From positions 219,924 to 283,923 of the forward strand of contig DDVX01000012.1 in assembly GCA_002345575.1 (NCBI GenBank): DNA of 64,000 nucleotides, written 5' to 3'. Origin of the DNA: Stutzerimonas stutzeri. Its GTDB lineage: Bacteria; Pseudomonadota; Gammaproteobacteria; Pseudomonadales; Pseudomonadaceae. Below, piece after piece: positions 55,079 to 62,959 of this stretch (positions within the stretch are counted from its first letter, which is position 1; each line of letters starts with the position of its first letter). The notes beneath the pieces were generated by a model, which ran no database searches, was not told the origin of the DNA, and worked only from the letters and a program-made list of their open reading frames with translations. Both the position numbers and the translations under genes were made by a program.

Positions 55079-57052
55079 TCATGAAGTACTACGGATCAAC
55101 TTGCGCAGTAGGAAGCGATTGGGGTGGCAGGCCTCGGCAATGGCGCGGGGTAGTGGCAGCGGCTCGCCGTCCAGCCAGGCCGCCAGCAGCTCGCCGGCAA
55201 GAGGTGTGGTAATCACTCCGCGAGAGCCATGGGCGGTGTTCACGTACAAGCCATCCAGCCAGGGGCAGGGTGAATCCGGCACCTGGCGGGCGTCTTTGCT
55301 CAGTGCCGCATAGGTTTCGGCAAAGGCGGGCGCGTCTGCCAGCGGGCCGATGATCGGCAGATAGTCGGGGCTGGTGCAGCGCATGGCGACACGCCCCTGT
55401 AACTGCTCGAGTGGGAGACGGTCGGCCTGGAGCTTTTCATGCAGATCGCCGGAGATTTCTTCCAGCATTTCCAGGTTGGCGAGGTGCTCGGCTTCGCTCG
55501 GGGTGGGATCGGTATCGGCAAAGTTGAAGCTTGCGCCCAGGGTGTGCAGGCCGTCGCGCTCGGGAGCCACATAACCCTTGGCGCAGAGTACGGTTTTCAG
55601 CGCCGTGCTCTGTTCGGTCATCGGCAGGCCGGTGATCTGCCCGCGAATGCGTTTAAGTGGCAGCCAGGCGCTCTGCTCAAAACGGGCCACATCGGCGGCG
55701 CCGGCGAGGATCGCGACAGGCGCCTCGGCCAAAACCTCGCCGTTTTCGACGGCCTGCCACAACTTGCCACTACGGCGCAGTTCGATAGGGTGGCTATGGG
55801 GGCGCAGTTCGATGGCGGGGTCGTCGCTTAGCCAGCGGCACAGCGCGGGTGGGTGCACCCAGCCTGCGTCGGGGTAGAACAGCCCGCCGTTGCGCAGCTC
55901 GACGCCCGCCCGTTGCTCGGCCTGGGTGCGGTTCAGTTCGTGCAGCAAGGTATTCGGGAAAACGCCTGCCAGTTCAGCCTGGCGGGCGGCTTCCTTGTTA
56001 TCAAAGGCAATCTGCAGCACGCCGCAGGCATCCCAGTCCCGGCCCTGCTGCAGATTACGTAGCAGCCGGCGGGTGTAGCCGAAACCGCTTACGACCAGCT
56101 GTGAAAGTGCCGTGCCATGGGCGGAAAGCTTCAGGTAGAGCACGCCCTGGGGATTGCCCGAGCCTTCTGCAGCGATCTCAGCGTGGCGCTCTAGCAGCGT
56201 CACTTTCCAGCCGCGTGCGGCCAGGCTGGCGGCGCTGGCGCAACCGGCCAAACCGGCACCGATCACCAGCGCTTTGCGCTGCGCCGGCTTGAATGTGGGG
56301 CGGGCAAACCAGGGTTTGCCAGGTTGCGAAACAGGATTGTCGAAGTGGCCCTTCAGGCTTTCACGTTTGTGCCCGAAGCCCGGAATGCGTTCGGCCTCGA
56401 ACCCTGCCGCCAGCAAGCCCCGGCGAACCACGCCAGCGCTGGTGAAGGTTGCCAGGGTCGCGTCGGCGGCAGACAGACGGGCCAGTTGTGCGAACAGTTC
56501 CGGCTGCCACATGTCCGGGTTCTTTGACGGAGCAAAACCATCGAGAAACCAGGCATCGATCTGTGCGTCCAGGCTGCTCAGACTCTCCAGCGCGTCGCCA
56601 ACCATCAGCGTCAGGGTGATGCGCCCGAAGCGAAATTGCTGGAAGCCCGGATTCACCGCCACGTACTGTTCCAGCAGTTGCCCAGCCAGGCCGTGAAGCT
56701 CGGGCCACAAGGCCAGTGCTCGCTGCAGGTCCTCGGGGGTCAGCGGATGCTTTTCTACGCTGATGAAATGCAGGAAGCTGCCAGCCGGCGCCTGCTGCTC
56801 GAAGAGCCGCCAGGTACAGAGAAAATTGAGTCCCGTGCCGAAGCCCGTTTCGCCGATCACCAGTCGCTGGCCGTCATGCAGCCCTGCGAAACGCTCGGCC
56901 AGTCGGTTCGGCTGCAGGAACACGTGCGCCGTTTCGGCCAACCCCGAGGCGCGAGAAAAGTACACATCGCCATAGCGGCGCGATTGCGGCTGGCCGTTTT
57001 CGTCCCAGTCGAGTTCGGCGTGCTGCAGAGGCGTCGGGGTGTCGGCGGGCAT
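55079..57052 (-). CDS. mnmC: tRNA 5-methylaminomethyl-2-thiouridine enzyme MnmC
   Basis: Bifunctional enzyme finishing mnm5s2U34 in tRNA. 657 residues from ATG 57052 behind AGGA; the frame reads further upstream through the repeat at 57085. The N-terminal methyltransferase (about 1-235) has IGETGFGTGLNFLCTW (about 61-76). The C-terminal FAD oxidoreductase (about 260-657) has the dinucleotide motif VIGAGLAGCASAASLAARG (about 264-282). Monocistronic. Confidence 0.95.
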   Translation of the reverse strand: MPADTPTPLQHAELDWDENGQPQSRRYGDVYFSRASGLAETAHVFLQPNRLAERFAGLHDGQRLVIGETGFGTGLNFLCTWRLFEQQAPAGSFLHFISVEKHPLTPEDLQRALALWPELHGLAGQLLEQYVAVNPGFQQFRFGRITLTLMVGDALESLSSLDAQIDAWFLDGFAPSKNPDMWQPELFAQLARLSAADATLATFTSAGVVRRGLLAAGFEAERIPGFGHKRESLKGHFDNPVSQPGKPWFARPTFKPAQRKALVIGAGLAGCASAASLAARGWKVTLLERHAEIAAEGSGNPQGVLYLKLSAHGTALSQLVVSGFGYTRRLLRNLQQGRDWDACGVLQIAFDNKEAARQAELAGVFPNTLLHELNRTQAEQRAGVELRNGGLFYPDAGWVHPPALCRWLSDDPAIELRPHSHPIELRRSGKLWQAVENGEVLAEAPVAILAGAADVARFEQSAWLPLKRIRGQITGLPMTEQSTALKTVLCAKGYVAPERDGLHTLGASFNFADTDPTPSEAEHLANLEMLEEISGDLHEKLQADRLPLEQLQGRVAMRCTSPDYLPIIGPLADAPAFAETYAALSKDARQVPDSPCPWLDGLYVNTAHGSRGVITTPLAGELLAAWLDGEPLPLPRAIAEACHPNRFLLRKLIRSTS

Positions 57053-57084
57053 GGTGGTGTCCTGGAAAACGAGGTGCGCGATTC

Positions 57085-57109
57085 TAGCAGGCTGTTGAAA
57101 ACTACCCGC
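57085..57109. repeat. Relic end of the MITE-like element
   Basis: TAGCAGGCTGTTGAAAA followed by CTACCCGC resembles both ends of the element at 48706-48913. No matching second end is visible within 300 bases, so this is a solitary or truncated copy, immediately upstream of mnmC. Confidence 0.55.
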
Positions 57110-57263
57110 TCTTAGGCGGCGCAAAATCGATGCGGCACGCGTCGTAGCTTGTGGATGTCATAAGTTACCGGCCACTGCCATCAGTCAATTTCGGACGCCT
57201 CGTTTTTGCGACACTGGCCACCCTTTCGGGAAGTACCCGGCAATGAATACTTTGGAGAAGACG

Positions 57264-58757
57264 ATGTTCGAGTCTGCGGAAATCGGCCACAGCATCGACA
57301 AGGCCACCTACGACGCCGAAGTGCCGATCCTGCGCGAAGCCTTGCTCCATGCCCAGAATCGGCTCCGGGAACAGGCGCGTTTCCCGGTGCTCATCCTGAT
57401 CAACGGGATCGAAGGGGCGGGCAAGGGCGAGACGATCAAGTTGCTCAGTGAATGGATGGACCCGCGCCTGATCCGCGTCGACAGCTTCGACGTGCCTACC
57501 GACGAGGAGCTGTCGCACCCGCCTGCCTGGCGCTACTGGCGACGTATGCCAGCGAAGGGGCAGACCGGCATCTTTTTCGGCAACTGGTACAGCAAAATGC
57601 TGGAAGACCGAGTGCACGGACGCACGCGCAAGGTCGATCTGGAACTGGCCATCAGTCGTGCGCAGCGCCTGGAGCGCATGCTCTGTGACGAAGGTGTGCT
57701 GATCTTCAAGTTCTGGTTTCACCTGTCCAAGGACCGCATGCTTCAGCGCCTTGCTTCGCTCAAGGATGACCCGCTGCACAGCTGGCGCATCAGCCCGCTG
57801 GATTGGCAGCAGTCCAAGACTTACGACCGATTCGTGCGCTACGGCGAACTGATCCTGCGGCGCAGTAGCCGCAATTTCGCACCCTGGTATGTGATCGAGG
57901 GAGCTGACGAGCGATACCGCAGCCTGATCGCCGGGCGCCTGTTGCTTGGTGGGCTGAACGCGGCGCTTGATGCCGTCAGTAGCCCAACGGTGGCGCCGCA
58001 TACAGCGCCAGTGGAGGCGGACATGAGCCTGAACCGGATCAGCCTGCTCGGCAGCCTGGACCTCTCGCAGAAGCTGGACAAGGAGGCCTTCAAACAGCAA
58101 CTAGCCGACGAGCAGGCGCGGCTGTCGCACTTGCTACGTGATAGGCGCCTGCGCAAGCGCGGCGTACTGGCGCTGTTCGAGGGGCATGATGCGGCAGGGA
58201 AGGGCAGCGCCATCCGGCGTATCACCGGCGCGCTGGACCCGCGGCTGTATCGAACCGTGCAGGTGGCGGCACCCAGTGAGGATGAACGAGCCAAACCATG
58301 GCTCTGGCGTTTCTGGCGCGGTGTACCAGCGCGCGGGCAGTTCACGATATTCGATCGCTCTTGGTACGGGCGGGTGCTGGTCGAGCGGGTCGAGGGTTTC
58401 TGTACGCCGGACGAATGGTTGCGGGCTTACAACGAGATCAACGATTTCGAGGAACAGTTGGTCGAGGCGGGCGTAGTGGTGGTCAAGTTCTGGCTGTCTA
58501 TCGACAAGGAGACCCAGTTAGAGCGTTTCAAGGAGCGGGAGAACACTCCGCATAAACACTTCAAAATCACCGAGGAAGACTGGCGCAACCGCGAGAAGTG
58601 GGATGACTACAGCAACGCGGTAACCGACATGGTCGATCGCACCAGCACGGAAATCGCGCCCTGGACACTGGTGGAAGCCAACGACAAGCGCTTTGCCCGG
58701 ATCAAGGTCCTGCGCACGCTCAACGAAGCGCTAGAGGCGGCCATTGCAAAGGACTGA
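57264..58757 (+). CDS. pap: Polyphosphate:AMP phosphotransferase (PPK2 class II)
   Basis: Transfers phosphate from polyphosphate to AMP, giving ADP. 497 residues from ATG 57264 (MFESAEIGHSID) behind GGAGAAG; the frame also has ATG 57243, with no Shine-Dalgarno. Two fused PPK2 domains, each with a Walker A: INGIEGAGKGETIK (about 46-59) and FEGHDAAGKGSAI (about 304-316). Lid and Walker B segments follow each. Length matches P. aeruginosa PAP. It converges with fumC. Confidence 0.96.
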   Translation: MFESAEIGHSIDKATYDAEVPILREALLHAQNRLREQARFPVLILINGIEGAGKGETIKLLSEWMDPRLIRVDSFDVPTDEELSHPPAWRYWRRMPAKGQTGIFFGNWYSKMLEDRVHGRTRKVDLELAISRAQRLERMLCDEGVLIFKFWFHLSKDRMLQRLASLKDDPLHSWRISPLDWQQSKTYDRFVRYGELILRRSSRNFAPWYVIEGADERYRSLIAGRLLLGGLNAALDAVSSPTVAPHTAPVEADMSLNRISLLGSLDLSQKLDKEAFKQQLADEQARLSHLLRDRRLRKRGVLALFEGHDAAGKGSAIRRITGALDPRLYRTVQVAAPSEDERAKPWLWRFWRGVPARGQFTIFDRSWYGRVLVERVEGFCTPDEWLRAYNEINDFEEQLVEAGVVVVKFWLSIDKETQLERFKERENTPHKHFKITEEDWRNREKWDDYSNAVTDMVDRTSTEIAPWTLVEANDKRFARIKVLRTLNEALEAAIAKD

Positions 58758-58758
58758 G

Positions 58759-58784
58759 AGCGAGCGGGGAAAAGCCCTCGCTTT
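58759..58784 (+). terminator. Terminator after pap
   Basis: A hairpin of AGCGAG/CTCGCT extended by GG/CC across a one-base bulge, then TTT. It begins two bases after the pap stop codon. Confidence 0.55.
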
Positions 58785-58788
58785 GCCG

Positions 58789-58842
58789 GTGAAGCCGCTC
58801 CCGCCGTTCGGCACTCATGGCCGACGGCGGCTGCGGCTTCAC
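58789..58842. repeat. Long intergenic inverted repeat between pap and fumC
   Basis: GTGAAGCCGC at 58789-58798 pairs with GCGGCTTCAC at 58833-58842; the inner arms CCGCCG and TCGGC also pair across a two-base mismatch, so over 20 of about 24 arm bases match. It could be a shared terminator or a REP-type palindrome. Confidence 0.6.
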
Positions 58843-58872
58843 TTCATCATCCCAGCTTTGCTTCCAGCAGTT

Positions 58873-60258
58873 CTAGCCAGGTTCCAGCATGGTTTCGGGG
58901 CGCACCCACTGGTCGAACTCCTCATCGCTGAGGTAGCCAAGTTGCAATGCTGCTTCGCGCAGGGTGGTGCCTTCGGCATAGGCTTTCTTGGCGATTTCCG
59001 CCGCTTTGTCGTAGCCGATATGCGGGTTCAGTGCCGTTACCAGCATCAGGCCGCGCTCCAGGTGTTCGGCCATGCGCTCGGGGTCCGGCTCCATACCGAC
59101 GATGCAGTGACTGTTGAAGTTGCGACAGCCATCGGCCAGCAGGCGAATCGATTCCAGCAGGTTGTGGATGATCACCGGCTTGAACACGTTGAGCTGCAGG
59201 TGCCCCTGGCTCGCAGCGAAGCCGATGGTCACGTCGTTACCCATCACCTGGCAGGCGAGCATCGACAGCGCCTCGCACTGAGTCGGATTGACCTTGCCGG
59301 GCATGATCGAGCTGCCCGGCTCGTTGGCCGGCAGGCGCACTTCGGCAAAACCACCACGGGGGCCGGAGCCGAGCAGGCGCAGGTCGTTGGCGATCTTCAT
59401 CAGTGCCACAGCCAGAGTTTTCAGCGCGCCGGACAGAGCCACCAGCGGCTCATGCCCGGCCAGCGCGGCGAACTTGTTCGGCGCCGATACGAAAGGCAGG
59501 CCTGACAGCGCCGCCAGTTCCGCCGCGATGGCATCGGCAAAGCCCTGCGGTGCGTTGAGCCCAGTGCCAACGGCGGTACCGCCCTGGGCCAGCTCATAGA
59601 CGGCCGGCATCGTCTGGCGGATGGCGCGCTCGGCTATGTCCAGCTGCGCGACGAATGCCGACAACTCCTGGCCGAAGGTGACAGGTGTTGCGTCCATCAT
59701 GTGTGTGCGCCCGGTTTTCACCAGCTTGCCATGGCGCGCCGCCTGCTCGGCCAAGCCGCCGGACAGCTCGGCGATGGCAGGCACTAACTGGTCGTGTACC
59801 GCCTTGGCAGCTGCAATGTGCATGGCGGTAGGGAAACAGTCATTGGAGCTTTGCGCGCGGTTGACGTGATCGTTCGGGTGCACCGGGCTTTTGCCGCCAC
59901 GGGTGCCACCGGCTAGCTCGTTGGCGCGCCCGGCGATCACTTCGTTGACGTTCATGTTGCTCTGCGTGCCGCTGCCGGTTTGCCAGACCACCAGGGGGAA
60001 CTGCTCGTCGTGCTGGCCGTGAAGGATCTCGTCAGCAGCCTGCTCGATCAGCCGGGCAACATCCGGCGGCAGGTCGCCGATGCGGTCATTGACCCGCGCC
60101 GCCGCCTTTTTGATCAGCGCCAGCGCGTGGCACACGGCCAACGGCATGCGCTGATCGCCGATGGCAAAGTTGCTGATCGAGCGCTGGGTCTGTGCACCCC
60201 AGTAGGCCTGTTCCGGTACTTCAACAGGGCCGAGGCTGTCGGTTTCGGTGCGGGTCAT
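58873..60258 (-). CDS. fumC: Class II fumarate hydratase
   Basis: Converts fumarate to malate without an iron-sulphur cluster, used under oxidative or iron-poor conditions. 461 residues from ATG 60258 (GGAG seven bases upstream); ATG 60270 is an alternative. The fumarase signature GSSIMPGKVNPTQCE (about 315-329) and TGRTHMMDATPVTFGQE (about 185-201) are clear. It is divergent from the DUF2059 gene. Confidence 0.97.
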   Translation of the reverse strand: MTRTETDSLGPVEVPEQAYWGAQTQRSISNFAIGDQRMPLAVCHALALIKKAAARVNDRIGDLPPDVARLIEQAADEILHGQHDEQFPLVVWQTGSGTQSNMNVNEVIAGRANELAGGTRGGKSPVHPNDHVNRAQSSNDCFPTAMHIAAAKAVHDQLVPAIAELSGGLAEQAARHGKLVKTGRTHMMDATPVTFGQELSAFVAQLDIAERAIRQTMPAVYELAQGGTAVGTGLNAPQGFADAIAAELAALSGLPFVSAPNKFAALAGHEPLVALSGALKTLAVALMKIANDLRLLGSGPRGGFAEVRLPANEPGSSIMPGKVNPTQCEALSMLACQVMGNDVTIGFAASQGHLQLNVFKPVIIHNLLESIRLLADGCRNFNSHCIVGMEPDPERMAEHLERGLMLVTALNPHIGYDKAAEIAKKAYAEGTTLREAALQLGYLSDEEFDQWVRPETMLEPG

Positions 60259-60414
60259 GCCGTACTCCATACGAAAAGGTAAGGTCTAGCCTAGTTAGGT
60301 CGCCCGGAACCGGCCCAGGTTCAATTGGCCGGTCTGCCGTTCCTTGAGAGATTGGAACTCCACGCGCAGAATGTGTCCACTGAGGCACTTCTATCGCCTT
60401 CCAAGGATCATTCA

Positions 60415-60924
60415 ATGCACATTTTTCGTATAGCTGGCCTCTGCGGCGCAATCTCACTCGCGCTGTTGAGCGCTCATGTCAGCGCCGACCAGGCCAGCCA
60501 CGCCGCCAAGGCCGAGCGCTTCCTCGAGCTGGTCGGAGCTAACCGCCTGACCGTGCCAGTGTATGCTCAAGTCCAGCAGATGTTCGCCGAGCGCTTTACC
60601 CAGACGCAGGCGCCGGAAAGCAAGCGTGCGCAGCTGGAAAGCTACCAGTCCAAGGCCGACGCCGTGCTTGATCGGGAGATCGGCTGGAACAAGCTGAAGC
60701 CCGATCTGGTTGCGCTCTACAGCGAAGCGTTCAGCGAGCAGGAACTGGCCGAACTGAACGAATTCTATGCATCCGAGCTGGGCAAGAAGGTGCTGGCCAG
60801 ATTGCCGCAACTCAATGCGCGCTCGGCGCAGCTGACCCAGGCCCGGCTTGAAGGTGCGGTGCCCGAGGTGAACAAGCTGCTGGCGGACATGACCGCCGAA
60901 CTCGATACCCAGAAAAAGCCCTGA
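60415..60924 (+). CDS. DUF2059-family periplasmic protein
   Basis: 169 residues. ATG 60415 has AAGGA seven bases upstream; the frame reaches further left without support. Signal peptide (RIAGLCGAISLALLSAHVSA), then the DUF2059 helical domain (about 75-150) with SEAFSEQELAELNEFYASELGKK (about 100-122). Function unknown. Leads a rightward run: bolA-like 15 bases later. Confidence 0.88.
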   Translation: MHIFRIAGLCGAISLALLSAHVSADQASHAAKAERFLELVGANRLTVPVYAQVQQMFAERFTQTQAPESKRAQLESYQSKADAVLDREIGWNKLKPDLVALYSEAFSEQELAELNEFYASELGKKVLARLPQLNARSAQLTQARLEGAVPEVNKLLADMTAELDTQKKP

Positions 60925-60939
60925 TGGAGTTGGCTAGGC

Positions 60940-61236
60940 ATGAGCAAATTGAACACGATTGAAGGCGCCCTGCAGGCGCTGCAACCCGAGCATCTGCAGG
61001 TGCTCGATGAAAGCCATATGCACAGCCGCGGTCAGGAGACTCACTACAAGGCGGTGATCGTCAGCGAGCAGTTTGCCGGCCTCAATCCCGTCAAGCGTCA
61101 CCAGAAGGCCTATGCAGCCATGGGCGAGCTGATGCAGCAGATCCATGCTCTGGCACTGCACACCTATACGCCTGAAGAATGGCAGCAGCAAAGTGTCGTG
61201 CCGGCTTCGCCGGTGTGCGCAGGTGGGCATAAATAG
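60940..61236 (+). CDS. BolA-family protein
   Basis: 98 residues with the BolA core: DESHMHSRGQETHYKAVIVSE (about 23-43; conserved His) and LNPVKRHQKAYAAMGELM (about 48-65). BolA proteins pair with monothiol glutaredoxins in iron-sulphur handling and affect cell shape. GGAG is present before the ATG. A strong terminator follows it at 61290. Confidence 0.93.
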   Translation: MSKLNTIEGALQALQPEHLQVLDESHMHSRGQETHYKAVIVSEQFAGLNPVKRHQKAYAAMGELMQQIHALALHTYTPEEWQQQSVVPASPVCAGGHK

Positions 61237-61289
61237 CCGTTTGGCTGTCACCTGAGACACCTGCGCCTTTGTTGATAGAATTGCGCACC

Positions 61290-61319
61290 GCGCCGGCTCA
61301 CGCCGGCGCTGCCTTTTTT
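61290..61319 (+). terminator. Terminator (or leader hairpin) between bolA-like gene and trhO
   Basis: An 8-bp GC-only stem GCGCCGGC/GCCGGCGC with a TCAC loop, followed within five bases by six T. It lies 54 bases after the bolA-like stop and 50 before the trhO ATG. Confidence 0.85.
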
Positions 61320-61368
61320 GCATTCCCGGTCCGTCCTTTACGAGGATGACCACTGGAGGAAGTCCCGC

Positions 61369-62304
61369 ATGACCCAGAAAGTCGTCGTCGCGGCGCTGTA
61401 CAAGTTCGTTTCTCTGCCGGACTACGTCGCGTTACGTGAACCCCTGCTCAATGCCCTGGAAGCCAATGGCATCAAGGGCACACTGCTGCTCGCCGAGGAA
61501 GGCATCAATGGCACCGTTGCCGGTAGCCGTGAAGGAATCGATGCGCTGCTCGCTTGGTTCGGCACCGATCCGCGTCTGGCCGATATCGACCACAAGGAAT
61601 CTCGCTGCGACGAGCCACCGTTCTACCGCACCAAGGTCAAGCTGAAGAAGGAGATCGTCACCCTCGGCGTACCTGGCGTCGATCCCAGCCAGCGGGTCGG
61701 AACCTATGTCGAGCCGAAGGACTGGAACGCCCTGATCGACGATCCCGAGGTGCTGCTGATCGATACCCGCAACGACTACGAGGTGGCCATCGGTACCTTC
61801 GAAGGCGCGATCGACCCGCAGACCAAGTCCTTCCGCGAGTTTCCCGAGTACATCAAGGCCCATTACGACCCGGCGAAGCATAAGAAGGTGGCGATGTTCT
61901 GCACCGGCGGCATCCGCTGCGAGAAGGCCTCAAGCTACATGTTGGGCGAGGGTTTTGAGGAGGTTTATCACCTCAAGGGCGGCATCCTCAAATATCTGGA
62001 GGAAGTGCCCGAGGACGAAACTCGCTGGCGCGGCGACTGCTATGTGTTCGACAACCGGGTGACCGTGCGTCACGATCTCAGCGAGGGCGATTTCGACCAA
62101 TGCCACGCTTGCCGTACACCGGTTTCCGTGGAAGATCGCCAGTCGGAGCATTACGCCCCCGGTATCAGCTGCCCGTATTGCTGGGATACGCTGAGCGAAA
62201 AAACCCGCACCAGCGCCCGTGAGCGGCAAAAGCAGATCGAGCTGGCGCTCAAGCGCAACCAGCCACATCCCATCGGTCACAACTACCGCAAGCAGGGTGC
62301 GTGA
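61369..62304 (+). CDS. trhO: tRNA uridine(34) hydroxylase TrhO
   Basis: Oxygen-dependent hydroxylase making ho5U34 in tRNA (formerly YceA/UPF0176). 311 residues from ATG 61369 behind TGGAGGA. An N-terminal ferredoxin-like domain (about 1-95), a rhodanese domain (about 118-215) with the active Cys in MFCTGGIRCEKASSYM (about 176-191), and C-terminal CxxC pairs CHACRTPV and CPYC that may bind zinc. The DsbA-like gene follows 22 bases later. Confidence 0.94.
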   Translation: MTQKVVVAALYKFVSLPDYVALREPLLNALEANGIKGTLLLAEEGINGTVAGSREGIDALLAWFGTDPRLADIDHKESRCDEPPFYRTKVKLKKEIVTLGVPGVDPSQRVGTYVEPKDWNALIDDPEVLLIDTRNDYEVAIGTFEGAIDPQTKSFREFPEYIKAHYDPAKHKKVAMFCTGGIRCEKASSYMLGEGFEEVYHLKGGILKYLEEVPEDETRWRGDCYVFDNRVTVRHDLSEGDFDQCHACRTPVSVEDRQSEHYAPGISCPYCWDTLSEKTRTSARERQKQIELALKRNQPHPIGHNYRKQGA

Positions 62305-62326
62305 CGAAACGGGTCGAGGAGTACCG

Positions 62327-62959
62327 ATGAGCACCCGACTGATCTATGTGATGGACCCCATGTGCTCCTGGTGCTGGGGTTTTGCGCCGGTGGCCCAAGC
62401 ATTGGCGGAGCAGGCAAGAGCCTGCGGCATCGGGATGCAATTGGTGGTCGGCGGCCTGCGCCGCGAACGGCTGGCCATGGACGGCGCTGGACGCGAACGT
62501 ACCCTGTCCTATTGGCGTGCGGTTCATGAGGCCAGCGCACAGCCCTTCGACCTCGAACAAGGTTTGCCCGACGGCTTGATATACGACACCGAACCTGCCT
62601 GTCGTGCGTTGGTAGCCGCGCGCAGCCTCGATGAGCCAAGCGTCTGGCCGCTGGCGCTGCGTATCCAGCAGGCTTTCTACGTGGAGCGCTGCGACGTCAC
62701 CCAACCACAACGGCTGGTGGAGCTGGCCGAGGCCAGCGGGCTGTCGCGTGGTGAGTTTGCCGACCGTTTCGATTCCCAGGCCATTCGCGACGCCACCGCG
62801 GGGGATTTCGACTGGGCGCGCAACCTTGGCATCGCCGGGTTTCCAACCCTACTCGCTGAACACGATGGGCAGCTGGCGCTGCTGACCAATGGCTACCAGC
62901 CATTGGCGGCGCTGGAGCCGTTGCTATCACGCTGGTTGGAGCGCAACGCGCATGCCTGA
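62327..62959 (+). CDS. DsbA-family oxidoreductase (FrnE-like)
   Basis: 210 residues from ATG 62327 behind GAGGA. Active-site motif CSWC (about 13-16) and cis-Pro segment GIAGFPTLL (about 165-173). No signal peptide, so it is expected to be cytoplasmic, unlike periplasmic DsbA. It overlaps the ABC transporter gene by 8 bases, suggesting co-translation. The substrate is unknown. Confidence 0.9.
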   Translation: MSTRLIYVMDPMCSWCWGFAPVAQALAEQARACGIGMQLVVGGLRRERLAMDGAGRERTLSYWRAVHEASAQPFDLEQGLPDGLIYDTEPACRALVAARSLDEPSVWPLALRIQQAFYVERCDVTQPQRLVELAEASGLSRGEFADRFDSQAIRDATAGDFDWARNLGIAGFPTLLAEHDGQLALLTNGYQPLAALEPLLSRWLERNAHA

